This document shows positions 49,769-58,245 of a stretch of 64,000 nt of DNA, piece by piece. The stretch lies in contig NZ_CP016279.1 of the NCBI RefSeq assembly GCF_001542625.1, forward strand, positions 10,602,001 to 10,666,000, given 5' to 3'. Under the pieces are notes generated by a model that was given only the letters and a program-made list of their open reading frames with translations, was not told the DNA's origin and searched no databases. Position numbers and translations under genes: made by a program. The stretch is from Streptomyces griseochromogenes (GTDB taxonomy: Bacteria; Actinomycetota; Actinomycetes; Streptomycetales; Streptomycetaceae). Each line of letters starts with the position of its first letter. Within the stretch, counting starts at the first letter, position 1.

Positions 49769-50783
49769 GCGCGATCAACTCCCCCAGTTCCTGGAGCACT
49801 TCGGCCCCGCAGCCCAGATGGGCGTCCAACTGCCGCCCCCACAGGAAGTGCCGGTGCACCGGATGGTCGACGTCGGCCCCCGCCCCGCCGTGCAGATGCT
49901 GGCCGCTGTGCACGACCCGCTGCCCCGCCTCGGAGGCCCACCAGGCGGCGGTCAGCGCATGCGTGGCGTACGGCAGCCCCGCGTCCCGGCGCCAGGCGGC
50001 CTCGTAGGCCGTCACCCGTATCGCCTCGGTGTCCATGTGGGCGTCGGCGGCCCGGAGCTGGACGGCCTGCCGGGTGGCGAGCGGCCGCCCGAACTGCTCC
50101 CTGGTGTTCGTGTGCGCCACCGCCCGTGCCAGCGACCCGGCGCACACCCCGGCCTGGAGCCCGGCGAAGGCGGTGCGGGCGGTGGCGAGGAGGTCGGCGT
50201 AGGCGCCCGGGGCGCCGAGGGGCTGCGCCGGTGCCCGCTCCAGGGTGAGGCGGGCCGCCGACCAGGGAGCCGTCAGCTCCACCGGGGTGATCGCGGTGCC
50301 CTCGCCGAGCGGGGCGAGCCACAGGCGGCGGGCGGCGTCGGCGACCAGGACGTGGGTGGCGTCCCGGAGCCAGGGGACGAAGGGAACGGAGCCGGTCAGC
50401 TCACCGCGCGCGACGGCCCGTACTCCCGGCTGCGCCGGGAGCGCCCCGGCGACCACCACCGAGCCGTCCTCGATGCCGGGCAGCAGCCGCTCCCGCTGTT
50501 CGGGTGTGCCGTGGGCGGTGATCGCCAGCGAGCCGTACACACAGGTCGCCGCGTAGGGCACCTGGGCCGTCGTACGTCCCTGTTCCTCCAGGAGCAGGAC
50601 GAGGCCGAGCAGGCCCAGCTCCGCCACGGCGCCGACCAGGCCGGCCGTGCACAGGGCCTTGAACAGCTCGGGGTCGCTGCCGGTGCCGGCAGCCCTCAGC
50701 CGCTCGTGGGTGGAGAGGTCGCCGAAGATCCGCGCGGCCAGGTCGCGGGCCCCGGCCTGGGCCTCGGTGGGCGTGAAGTCCAT
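49758..50783 (-). CDS. acyl-CoA dehydrogenase, short subunit type (ChsE1/FadE28-like)
   Basis: A 341-residue ACAD, shorter than usual (~380), as in FadE28. MDFTPTEAQAGARDLAARIFGD, LGLLGLVLLLEEQGRTTAQVPYAATCVYG, RTAFAGLQAGVCAGSLARAVAHTNTREQFGRPLATRQAVQLRAADAHMDTEAIR and VHSGQHLHGGAGADVDHPVHRHF are visible; the typical catalytic Glu position is not obvious, as expected for the partner subunit of a heterotetrameric ACAD. Starts one base after the stop of the MaoC-DUF35 gene. Confidence 0.87.
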   Translation of the reverse strand: MDFTPTEAQAGARDLAARIFGDLSTHERLRAAGTGSDPELFKALCTAGLVGAVAELGLLGLVLLLEEQGRTTAQVPYAATCVYGSLAITAHGTPEQRERLLPGIEDGSVVVAGALPAQPGVRAVARGELTGSVPFVPWLRDATHVLVADAARRLWLAPLGEGTAITPVELTAPWSAARLTLERAPAQPLGAPGAYADLLATARTAFAGLQAGVCAGSLARAVAHTNTREQFGRPLATRQAVQLRAADAHMDTEAIRVTAYEAAWRRDAGLPYATHALTAAWWASEAGQRVVHSGQHLHGGAGADVDHPVHRHFLWGRQLDAHLGCGAEVLQELGELIAHGE

Positions 50784-50784
50784 G

Positions 50785-51774
50785 TCAGCCCTCGCCTTCG
50801 ACGACCCGGAAGACCGGCAGGACCAGTGCGCCCTCCTCGGCACCTTCGTCCTCGTAGGTCCGGAACTCCGCCCGGACCGGCAGGCCGATGCGCACCTTGT
50901 CGTACGGCACCCCGACCACATTGCTCACCATGCGCACGCCCTCGGCGAGTTCGATCAGGCCGACCGCATAGGGACCCGCCGCGACGGCGGCGTGACCGGA
51001 TTCCGCGAAGGCCGGGAAGGGCGGGTGGTGCATCACCACGTACGAATAGACCGTGCCGGCGCCGCTCGCCTCGACCGTGTCCCAGTCCAGGCAGCCGCAG
51101 GAGTTGCAGCCCGGCAGCCAGGGGTGGCGCAGGGTGCCGCAGCCCGTGCAGCGCTGGATCAGGAGCCGGTGACCGGCCACGCCCTCCCAGAAGCCGGCGT
51201 TGTCCCGGTTGACCACCGGGCGGGGGCGCCGAGGACGCCGGTCCGGGGGTTTGCGGCGTGCCGGGGCGTACTTGAGGATGCGGAAGCGGTGGGTGCCCGC
51301 CAGCGCGCCGTCCACCCGTACGTCCATGCGGGTCGTGACGAAGTACCCCGTGCCCAGCCTGGTCGTCTTGCGGTCGGAGACCGACTCGATCACCGCCTCG
51401 AAGGTGACCTCGTCGCCGGGGCGCAGGGGCCGCAGATACTCCTGCTCGCAGTCGGTGGCCACCACCGACGTACAGCCCGACTCGTCGAGCAGGCCGAGGA
51501 GTTCGTCGTAGGCACCGGTGCGGCCCTCGTGGCCCGTCAGGCCGCCCATCGTCCACGCCTGGAGCATGGTGGGCGGGGCGATCGCACCGGGTCCGCGGTA
51601 GGCCTCACTGGTGTCGCCCATCGCCTCGCACCAGTGCCGGATCATCGGCGCGTTCACCGGGTCCTTGCCCACCGCGGCGACGGCGGCGGGCCGCCCCTCG
51701 AACTCCTTGAGCCGCGTCCCCACCTCGTCCGTCTCCTTGAGCCGCGTCCCCGCCTCGTCCCTCTCCTCGCTCAC
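50785..51774 (-). CDS. MaoC-like / DUF35 (OB-fold, zinc ribbon) fusion (ChsH2-like)
   Basis: 329 residues. Residues ~25-180 are a MaoC-like domain (APPTMLQAWTMGGL...CEQEYLRPLRPGDEVTFEAVIESVSDRKTTRLGTGYFVTTRMDV). Residues ~200-329 are DUF35: zinc ribbon CTGCGTLRHPWLPGCNSCGC followed by an OB fold (GTVYSYVVMHHPPFPAF...PYAVGLIELAEGVRMVSNVVG). This domain pair is the diagnostic architecture of Rv3542c. An N-terminal imperfect repeat, EAGTRLKETDEVGTRLKEFEG, is extra. GTG 51774 overlaps the upstream stop by 4 bp. Confidence 0.88.
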   Translation of the reverse strand: MSEERDEAGTRLKETDEVGTRLKEFEGRPAAVAAVGKDPVNAPMIRHWCEAMGDTSEAYRGPGAIAPPTMLQAWTMGGLTGHEGRTGAYDELLGLLDESGCTSVVATDCEQEYLRPLRPGDEVTFEAVIESVSDRKTTRLGTGYFVTTRMDVRVDGALAGTHRFRILKYAPARRKPPDRRPRRPRPVVNRDNAGFWEGVAGHRLLIQRCTGCGTLRHPWLPGCNSCGCLDWDTVEASGAGTVYSYVVMHHPPFPAFAESGHAAVAAGPYAVGLIELAEGVRMVSNVVGVPYDKVRIGLPVRAEFRTYEDEGAEEGALVLPVFRVVEGEG

Positions 51775-52922
51775 CTGCGCCCCCTGCTCATCCCGAGCCG
51801 CATCGTCGCGACGATCTCCCGCTGCACCTCGCTCACCCCGCCCCCGAACGTGTTGATCTGCGCCGCCCGGTTCAGCCGCTCCAGCTCGCCGTCCCCGAGA
51901 GCCCCCGGGGAACCGGAGCGGACCAGTCCCGCCTCTCCGGCGATCTCCTGACACATGCGATACGTCGCGACAGCCGCTTCCGTTCCCGCGAACTTCACCC
52001 CGCTCGCCTCGCCGGGGGTCAGCCGGCCCGCCCCCACGTCCGCCACCAAACGCCAGCTGAGCAGGCGATTCGCCGCCAGCCGGGCATGCGCCTCGGCCGC
52101 CCGGAAACGCACCCACGACTCGTCAATGCGGCGCCTTCCATTCACCGGATCGGGGGTGCGGGCGGCGGTGAGCGCCGCGGCCAGGAAGTCCTCGGCCTGC
52201 ATCCCGATGGCGGCGAGGGCGACCCGTTCGTGGTTGAGCTGGCTGGTGATCAGCGACCAGCCGTCGTTCTCGGCGCCGACCAGGTTCCGCGCGGGGACGC
52301 GGACGCCGTCGTAATACGTGGCGGTGGTCGTCTGCCCGCCCACGGTCTCGATCGGCGTCCAGGAGAACCCGGGGGCGTCGGTGGGCACGAGGAGGAGGGA
52401 GATGCCCCGGTGCCTGGGCGCCCGCGGGTCGGTGCGGCAGGCGAGCCAGATCCAGTCGGCGTGCTGGGCACCCGAGGTGAAGATCTTCTGCCCGTCGACC
52501 CGCCAGTCCTCGCCCTCCCGTACGGCCCGCGTCCGCAGCGAGGCGAGGTCGGTACCGGCCGAGGGCTCGGTGTAGCCGATCGCGAAGACCAGGTCGCCGC
52601 TCAGGATCCGGGGCAGGAAGTAGGCCTTCTGGCGCTCGCTGCCGTACCTCATCAGTGTGGGGCCGACCGTGTTGAGCGTGACCATGGAGACGGGGGCGCC
52701 GGCCCGCTGCGCCTCGTCGAAGAAGACGAACTGCTCGTCCGGGCCCCGCCCCTGGCCGCCGTACTCGACCGGCCAGCCGAGGCCCAGCCAGCCGTCCGCG
52801 CCGATGCGGCGCAACAGGGCGCGGGCGTCGGCCGGTTCACCGCCGCCCGGCATCACGGTCCGGAAGTAGGCACGGAGTTCGGCGCGCAGACGCTGCTGCC
52901 GCTCGGTGGGGGCGAGGTGCAC
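51771..52922 (-). CDS. acyl-CoA dehydrogenase (ChsE2/FadE29-like)
   Basis: A 383-residue ACAD. GWLGLGWPVEYGGQGRGPDEQFVFFDEAQRAGAP, FAIGYTEPSAGTDLASLRTRAVREGEDWRVDGQKIFTSGAQHADWIWLACRTDP (FAD/substrate motif), RIDESWVRFRAAEAHARLAANRLLSWRLV and C-terminal FGGGVSEVQREIVATMRLGMSRG. This is the FadE29-type subunit; first gene of the igr-like operon, which it leads with a candidate operator 41 bp upstream. Confidence 0.88.
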   Translation of the reverse strand: MHLAPTERQQRLRAELRAYFRTVMPGGGEPADARALLRRIGADGWLGLGWPVEYGGQGRGPDEQFVFFDEAQRAGAPVSMVTLNTVGPTLMRYGSERQKAYFLPRILSGDLVFAIGYTEPSAGTDLASLRTRAVREGEDWRVDGQKIFTSGAQHADWIWLACRTDPRAPRHRGISLLLVPTDAPGFSWTPIETVGGQTTTATYYDGVRVPARNLVGAENDGWSLITSQLNHERVALAAIGMQAEDFLAAALTAARTPDPVNGRRRIDESWVRFRAAEAHARLAANRLLSWRLVADVGAGRLTPGEASGVKFAGTEAAVATYRMCQEIAGEAGLVRSGSPGALGDGELERLNRAAQINTFGGGVSEVQREIVATMRLGMSRGRR

Positions 52923-52962
52923 GGCGGGCCCTCCCGGCCTTGCGTACCCTACAGAGACGATT

Positions 52963-52979
52963 TCTGACTGTCCGTCAGA
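52963..52979. promoter_or_regulatory. palindrome upstream of the igr-like operon
   Basis: TCTGACTG-T-CCGTCAGA: 7 of 8 positions are symmetrical. It lies 41-57 bp before the first start, overlapping a likely promoter. A further GATCGTCA flanks it. It does not match the KstR motif (TnnAACnnGTTnnA), so a different TetR-type regulator is implied. Confidence 0.6.
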
Positions 52980-53124
52980 TCGTCATCTCTGTCAAGGTCA
53001 CGGACCCATGACCGCGCACGGCGAAGCGTCTGCGCGACGACACCGAAGCACCGCCGCGCAGACGCCTCATGACCCCGAAGCACACCCCCCGAGGACCCTC
53101 ACCACAAGGGGCCTCGGCCCCTGC

Positions 53125-53445
53125 TCACCCCCACAGGGGGGTGAAGTGGACGGCGAGGTTTCCGTTGCCCTGCTGGATGCCCGTGAACGCGGATCCGTTG
53201 ACCTGTGCGGTGTTGCTCTGGTTCGTGGCACCGGAGCCGACCGCGTTCTGCTGGGTGGTGGACGAGTTTCCGTGGTTGTCGTGGCCGACACCGCTGCCAA
53301 TGACGCTCGCCACACCGGCGTTGGCGCTCGATCCGTTGTCCGCGATGGCGCCGTTGTCCGCGGCAGCGACACCGGCGAAGAGGGCGGCTGCGAGAGGGAG
53401 AGCGGAGACGGCGGCGAGAACGCGGGCGGTACGGATGCTTGCCAT
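53125..53445 (-). CDS. small secreted Asn/Gly/Ser-rich protein, possibly amyloid-forming
   Basis: 106 residues. Signal peptide MASIRTARVLAAVSALPLAAALFAGVAAA, then DNGAIADNGSSANAGVASVIGSGVGHDNHGNSSTTQQNAVGSGATNQSNTAQVNGSAFTGIQQGNGNLAVHFTPLWG. The polar, Asn/Gln/Gly/Ser/Val composition with alternating V/A-N/Q resembles curlin- or rodlin-type proteins but I cannot place it in either family. GGAGGA lies upstream of ATG 53445. A surface-structure role is inferred only. Confidence 0.65.
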   Translation of the reverse strand: MASIRTARVLAAVSALPLAAALFAGVAAADNGAIADNGSSANAGVASVIGSGVGHDNHGNSSTTQQNAVGSGATNQSNTAQVNGSAFTGIQQGNGNLAVHFTPLWG

Positions 53446-53812
53446 GTGTTCCTCCAGAACCGAGCACTGTGCGGCCCTAGGGCCGGGAATACGGTGAAGT
53501 ACGGCTGGCACCAAGGCAGTTGGCCGACCACCCCGGCGTTGTGAACGACGTCGCGCATCCAGAGTTGCCCACCGAATCCCCGGCGAACCACCCCGGAAGC
53601 CGCGATTCGCACGCAAGCGTGATGACAAGTCGATAAACCCCTATCGCCATCTTTGGTCAACTCATGTCACACCTCATGCCAGAACAGACCTTTACCCCCC
53701 AAGCGCCACAAGAGCTGAATCGTTCCGGCGCCTTTCCGGCCAACCTTCCCGCCCCGGCGCGTCACCACCGGCTCCCCTTCCCTTTTTCGAACGCACGTAC
53801 GAACATGGAGGT
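53446..53812. other. 367-bp divergent intergenic region
   Basis: Separates the secreted protein from the prim-pol gene. No gene is evident. It contains the promoter/leader of the secreted-protein gene; CTTTACCCCCCAAG and CCCTTTTTCG patches near 53690 and 53780 are AT/C-rich but not assignable. Confidence 0.4.
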
Positions 53813-54679
53813 ATGGCCACCACCGACCGGCAGGCCACGACGCTGGCCCTCGCACACGCCCTGTCAGCCGCCGAACGCGGACTGGCCGTCATCCCCCTGT
53901 CCCGGACGAAACTCCCGGCCCTGCGTTCCCCGCACCGCGACGACCCCGCCCCCGGGCCGTGCCACGGCGAGTGCGGCCGCTTCGGCCACGGCGTGTACGA
54001 CGCCTCCACCGACCCGGCCCGCATCCGGGAGCTGTTCGCCGCCGCGCCCTGGGCCACCGGCTACGGCATCGCCTGCGGGCTGCCCCCGCACCACCTCATC
54101 GGCGTCGACCTGGACACCAAGTCCGGCACCGACTCCTCGGCCGCCCTCGGCGAACTGGCCCTGCGGCATCTGTTCACGATCCCCGAGACGGTGGTCGTCC
54201 TCACCCCGAGCGGCGGCCGCCACCTGTGGCTGACCGGCCCGCCCGACGTCGTCGTCCCCAACTCGGCCGGCCGGCTCGCCCCCGGCATCGACATCCGGGG
54301 CGCCGGCGGCTATCTCGTGGGCCCCGGCTCCCGCACCGGACACGGCGCGTACGCCACCGCCCCCGGCACCGCGCACCTGGCACCCGCCGCCTGCCCACCC
54401 GCCCTGCTCCGGCTGCTGCTGCCCCCGCCGCGCGCCACGCACCGGGCGCCGTCGCCCACCGGCGACCACGGCCGCGGCCTGGTCCAGTTCGTCCTGACCG
54501 CCCACGAGGGCCAGCGCAACACCCGCCTGTTCTGGGCGGCCTGCCGCGCCTACGAGAACGGCCTCGGACCGGCCCTGCTCACCCCGCTGATCGAGGCGGC
54601 CCTCCACACCGGCCTGACCGAACACGAGGCCCGGGCGACGATCGCGTCGGCGGCGCGGATGACGGGACACCGGCCGTGA
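53813..54679 (+). CDS. bifunctional primase/polymerase (Prim-Pol) domain protein
   Basis: A 288-residue archaeo-eukaryotic primase-type domain: LALAHALSAAERGLAVIPLSRTKLPALRSPHRDD, GYGIACGLPPHHLIGVDLDTKSG (metal-binding Asp99/Asp101), TPSGGRHLWLTGP and GIDIRGAGGYLVGPGSRTGHGAY. Such domains are typical of plasmid/ICE replication proteins but small stand-alone chromosomal ones are frequent in Streptomyces; no helicase or integrase is linked here. A Cys/His cluster (PCHGECGRFGHG) is also visible. GGAGGT abuts the ATG directly, unusually close. Confidence 0.85.
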   Translation: MATTDRQATTLALAHALSAAERGLAVIPLSRTKLPALRSPHRDDPAPGPCHGECGRFGHGVYDASTDPARIRELFAAAPWATGYGIACGLPPHHLIGVDLDTKSGTDSSAALGELALRHLFTIPETVVVLTPSGGRHLWLTGPPDVVVPNSAGRLAPGIDIRGAGGYLVGPGSRTGHGAYATAPGTAHLAPAACPPALLRLLLPPPRATHRAPSPTGDHGRGLVQFVLTAHEGQRNTRLFWAACRAYENGLGPALLTPLIEAALHTGLTEHEARATIASAARMTGHRP

Positions 54680-54713
54680 CGGAGGTCTCCAGGGCCTCGC
54701 GGTGCGACACGGG

Positions 54714-55745
54714 CTATACCGGAACGGGCATGAGGGCGCAGCGCACCGGTTCGGCGTGGGCGGGATCGAGGGCGTTCAGCACCAGCCGGTACACGTTCGG
54801 GTCGTAGGTGACGCCGATGTGACCGGTGAGGTCCAGCGGGCACACGCGCTGCAGCAGGATGTTGTCCACGCTCGCGCCGGGACCGGCGGTGAGGAACTGG
54901 TTGGTGTACGGGGTGACGATCAGGTCGGTCCTGGTGACGATGTTGGTGTAGTCGACTCCGGGCTCGGTGTCACCCTTGGCGTACAGCTGCTGCACCACCG
55001 GGGAGCCGATCGTCTGGTCCTTGAACGCGGGGCTGTCCAGGCCGAGGGGCTTGCCGGCATGCCCCGCCACGTCGGTCACCGCGTCGATCACGTGGACCAG
55101 TCCGGTTCCGGTGGTGCCGTGGCTGCTGGGGCTGATGCCCACCAGCTGGTGCACCTTCGCGGCGCCGCCGTCGAAGCGCAGGTACCACTGGGGCATCAGC
55201 CCGCCGCCCTGGGAGTGGCCCACCAGGTCGACCTTCTTCGCTCCGGTCGCGGCGCGCACCCGGTCGACGTAGGCGGCCAGTTCCCTGGCCGAGTCCGGGA
55301 TGTGCGCGGTCGCCTTCAGCAGGGCGTGGGGCTTGCTCTCGCCGTAGTTGAGGGCGAAGACGCAGTAGCCGGCGCTCTTCAGCACCGGGGCGAGCCCGCT
55401 CCAGCCGCCGTAGGCGTTGTCGGCGGTGCCGTGGACCAGCACCACCGGGTAGGGGTGGGCCGCCGTCGGCTTGCAGCCGAAGTCGTTGGCCCCTTCGGGA
55501 GAGCGATCGGGGTCCGGCACCGAGGCGAGCAGGGCCGCGCTCGCGCTGACCGCCCCCAGGCTGCCGATCGGGTCGGCGGACGGCGCGGACGCGGGATCGG
55601 CGACGCCCTGCCGCGGGGCCGGGGGCGGGGATTCGGCAACGGCATGCCGCGGGGCCGGGGGCGCCGCGGACGCGGAAGGGCCGGCGGTGATCAGGCAGGC
55701 CGCGGTGATCAGTGCGGCGACTGCGGCCTTGAGGACTCGGCGCAT
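54714..55745 (-). CDS. secreted alpha/beta-hydrolase lipase (lipase class 2 type)
   Basis: A 343-residue exported lipase. Signal peptide MRRVLKAAVAALITAACLITAGPSASA, a Pro/Ala-rich ~55-residue propeptide-like region with PPAPRHAVAES/PPAPRQGVADP repeats, then YPVVLVHGTADNAYGGWSGLAPVLKSAGYCVFALNYGES (oxyanion HG) and the nucleophile elbow VGHSQGG (Ser178). His/Asp are expected in DLIVTPYTNQF and GHIGVTYDP. Similar to Streptomyces extracellular lipases/esterases. Strong ribosome site AGGAGGTG. Confidence 0.9.
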   Translation of the reverse strand: MRRVLKAAVAALITAACLITAGPSASAAPPAPRHAVAESPPPAPRQGVADPASAPSADPIGSLGAVSASAALLASVPDPDRSPEGANDFGCKPTAAHPYPVVLVHGTADNAYGGWSGLAPVLKSAGYCVFALNYGESKPHALLKATAHIPDSARELAAYVDRVRAATGAKKVDLVGHSQGGGLMPQWYLRFDGGAAKVHQLVGISPSSHGTTGTGLVHVIDAVTDVAGHAGKPLGLDSPAFKDQTIGSPVVQQLYAKGDTEPGVDYTNIVTRTDLIVTPYTNQFLTAGPGASVDNILLQRVCPLDLTGHIGVTYDPNVYRLVLNALDPAHAEPVRCALMPVPV

Positions 55746-56142
55746 CGGGGTGCGCACCTCCTGGTGACGGGCCGTCGGTGGGCTCGGACGGGCCCAAGCT
55801 TCGGCAGCCGCCACACGGCGTTCACGCACGGCGCGCCACGTGCGGCCGTTCGGCGCACGCGCGGTCAGCCGGGTGGGCGGATCACCCCGCCGCGGGTCCG
55901 GCACGGCAGTGCTCCGGCGGCGGACGCGACCACGGAACAGAGGCCGCCGCCCGCCGCCGTCACCGCACGGCCGCCTGACGCGGGCGGCCTCCTCGTCGGC
56001 CGACGGCTTCTCGACCGGGGGATCCGCGATCCGAACGTGGGGTTGTCCCCCGTGTGCTCGGACCGGTCAGCCGGATACCGTGCCACGGCCGTGGCCGGGA
56101 TCATGGATGGCCAGAGCCGACGAGAAGACAGGGGAGCGAGCC
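55746..56142. other. 397-bp divergent intergenic region
   Basis: Between the lipase and the DUF4097 lipoprotein. Nothing coding is convincing in either strand. The first 25 bp hold the lipase ribosome site; the last 30 bp that of the lipoprotein. Remaining sequence is GC-rich without a clear palindrome. Confidence 0.4.
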
Positions 56143-56913
56143 ATGTGGAGCAGGCGGTTACGAGGTACGAACACCGGGGCCGTCGCCGGCCGATACGCCC
56201 TGCTGCCCGCCGCCCTCACCGTCGGCCTCCTGCTGACGGCCTGTTCCGGCACGGACGGCGACATGAAGAGCACCACCGCGGACGCCACGGTCAGGACGGC
56301 CGTCACCTCGGTCGAGGTCGGCGACGCCCGCCGCGGCTCCATCGACGTCAAGACCGGTGAAGGACCGGGCGTCACCATCCACCGCACGGTCCACTACCGC
56401 GACGACAGCACGCCGAAGCCCACCCAGCGGGTCGACGGCGGGGTGCTCACCTTCACCAACGGCTGCGACAACTGCTACATCGACTACGAGCTGACGGTCC
56501 CCGCCTCCGCCAAGGTCAAACTGAGCAACAGCAGCGGCCGGATCACCGTGGCCGGGGTCGCGGCCGCCGACGTGCACACCAGCTCCGGTGACGTGGTCGC
56601 CGCGCGCGTCACCGGCCCGCTCACGGTCGAGACGTCCTCGGGCAGCATCACCGGTTCCGGCCTCAGCGGCCCGGACGCCGACGTCCGCTCCTACTCCGGC
56701 ACCACCCGCCTCGGCTTCACGAAAGCGCCCGTGTCGGTCACGACGGACACCGGATCCGGCAGCACGACGCTGAAGGTTCCCGGCGGCCCGTACAAGGTCG
56801 ACGTGACCACCACCTCGGGCAAGCGCGAGGTGAAGGTCCCGAGCCTCCCCTCCGCCAAAGCCACCTTGACCGCGAAGACGTCCTCCGGTGACGTGGAGAT
56901 CACCGCCGCCTAG
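56143..56913 (+). CDS. DUF4097 beta-strand-repeat lipoprotein
   Basis: 256 residues. Arg-rich start, hydrophobic h-region (LLPAALTVGLLLTAC) with lipobox Cys, then a right-handed beta-roll of ~20-residue repeats: SNSSGRITVAGVAAADVHTSSGDVVAARVTGPLTVETSSGSITGSGLSGPDADVRSYSGTTRLG... The repeated SSG(D/R/S) motif is typical of DUF4097 adhesin-like proteins. It would sit on the outer membrane face. A CDNC pair may form a disulfide. GGGGAG six nt before ATG. Confidence 0.88.
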   Translation: MWSRRLRGTNTGAVAGRYALLPAALTVGLLLTACSGTDGDMKSTTADATVRTAVTSVEVGDARRGSIDVKTGEGPGVTIHRTVHYRDDSTPKPTQRVDGGVLTFTNGCDNCYIDYELTVPASAKVKLSNSSGRITVAGVAAADVHTSSGDVVAARVTGPLTVETSSGSITGSGLSGPDADVRSYSGTTRLGFTKAPVSVTTDTGSGSTTLKVPGGPYKVDVTTTSGKREVKVPSLPSAKATLTAKTSSGDVEITAA

Positions 56914-56925
56914 GCGCACCTCCTC

Positions 56926-58194
56926 TCAGCGGACCGGCTCGGCGTCCTTGCCCTCGGGCAACTCGCGCATGGTCCGAAGCGGTGACAGGAAGGCCGGGAG
57001 GGCGCTCACCGTCATGCCCGCCGCGCCGATCCACAAGGTGGCCGCCGAGCCGAACACGGAACCCGAGGCTCCGCCCAGGACCCCGCCGAGGGGAATGCCG
57101 CCCCAGGACACGAACCGGGCCGTCGCGCTCATCCGGCCCAGGAGCCGATCGGGCGTGAGGGCCTGTTGGAGACTTGCCTGAGCCACGAAGCGGACGACTC
57201 CGCCCAGCGAGAGAGCCGCGAGCCCGATCGCAGCCACGTACAGGCTCCAACCCGGTCGCGCCAACGGCATCAGAACCGTCAGCGGACAAGTGACCAGCGA
57301 CGCGAGCCAGATGACCCGGCCTTGTCCGATCCGCCGCGAGACCCCGGCCGCCACCAGCGCACCCAGCAGGGCCCCGCACCCCATGCCGGACAGAATGAGG
57401 CCGATGCCGAAGGACTCGAGTCCGATGCGCCTCTCCAAGAAGACCAGCAGCATGGTCTGATACATGATCAGGAAGAGGTTGAATATCGCGTCCCCCAGCA
57501 TGACCGCGCGCAGGACGGGACGCTTGAGAACGAACTTCAGCCCCTCCTTGATGTCCCGCCCCAACCGAGGGCGCTCGCTCGCGCTCGGCTCCGGCTTCCG
57601 CTCCCGCTTGCGGATACCGATGGCGATCAGGCCCGACATGGCCATCCCCGCCGAACTCGCCACCAGCGTGACGGGGGCGCCGACCCAGCCGATCAGCGGC
57701 CCCGCCACCGCCGGCCCGCTGATGCTCGTCACCGAACGTATCGCCGAGAGCTTCGAGTTGCCTTCGACAAGATTGCCGCGCCCCACCAGGTGCGGCAGAT
57801 AACTGACGTACGCGACATCGAAGAAGACCGTCAGCACTCCATGGACCAGGGCGGCCGCACAGAGCCACCAGATCGTCAGGAGGTCCAGCCACCAGGCCAC
57901 CGGAATCGTCAAAAGGACCAGCGCCCTCACGAAATCGGCGCCGACCATCACCGATCGCTTCCGCATACGGTCCACCCAGGCGCCCGCCGGCAACCCGACC
58001 AGGAGCGATCCCGCCGTGGTCATCGCGGTCAGCAGTCCGACCTGGAACTCGCCGGCGTCCAATGCCGCGATGGCGACCAGCGGCAGCGCGAGGAAAATGA
58101 CGCGGTCGCCCAGCTGACCGAGCGCGGTAGCGGCGAACAGCCGCCGGAAATCCGGGTCCCGCAAGAGCCCGAGCCGAAAAGAGCGCACTGCCAT
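56926..58194 (-). CDS. MFS transporter (EntS/MFS_3-like)
   Basis: A 422-residue 12-TM transporter of the MFS_3 type: LLRDPDFRRLFAATALGQLGDRVIFLALPLVAI, LPAGAWVDRMRKRSVMVGADFVRALVLL (motif A), FFDVAYVSYLPHLVGRGNLVEGNSKLSAIRSVTSISGPAVAGPLIG. Related members export siderophores or macrolides. ATG 58194 chosen over GTG 58203. It follows a GntR gene by 51 bp on the same strand, implying that this regulator controls it. Confidence 0.88.
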   Translation of the reverse strand: MAVRSFRLGLLRDPDFRRLFAATALGQLGDRVIFLALPLVAIAALDAGEFQVGLLTAMTTAGSLLVGLPAGAWVDRMRKRSVMVGADFVRALVLLTIPVAWWLDLLTIWWLCAAALVHGVLTVFFDVAYVSYLPHLVGRGNLVEGNSKLSAIRSVTSISGPAVAGPLIGWVGAPVTLVASSAGMAMSGLIAIGIRKRERKPEPSASERPRLGRDIKEGLKFVLKRPVLRAVMLGDAIFNLFLIMYQTMLLVFLERRIGLESFGIGLILSGMGCGALLGALVAAGVSRRIGQGRVIWLASLVTCPLTVLMPLARPGWSLYVAAIGLAALSLGGVVRFVAQASLQQALTPDRLLGRMSATARFVSWGGIPLGGVLGGASGSVFGSAATLWIGAAGMTVSALPAFLSPLRTMRELPEGKDAEPVR

Positions 58195-58245
58195 TCGAAT
58201 CACCTACTGTCGGCTTGGGAATCGCTGCTCTTCCGAAGGGAGCGG

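Noticed and set aside
51771..53000. KstR/KstR2 steroid regulator box before the igr-like operon
   Set aside because: No AACnnGTT core or AAGCAAG/CTTGCTT arms; only a TCTGAC/GTCAGA palindrome is present.
53125..53445. Chaplin or rodlin assignment
   Set aside because: The chaplin Cys pair and rodlin conserved pattern are not seen; only the general composition is similar.
53813..54679. Integrated plasmid or ICE around the prim-pol gene
   Set aside because: No integrase, excisionase, tra gene, att repeat or tRNA split was found within several kb.
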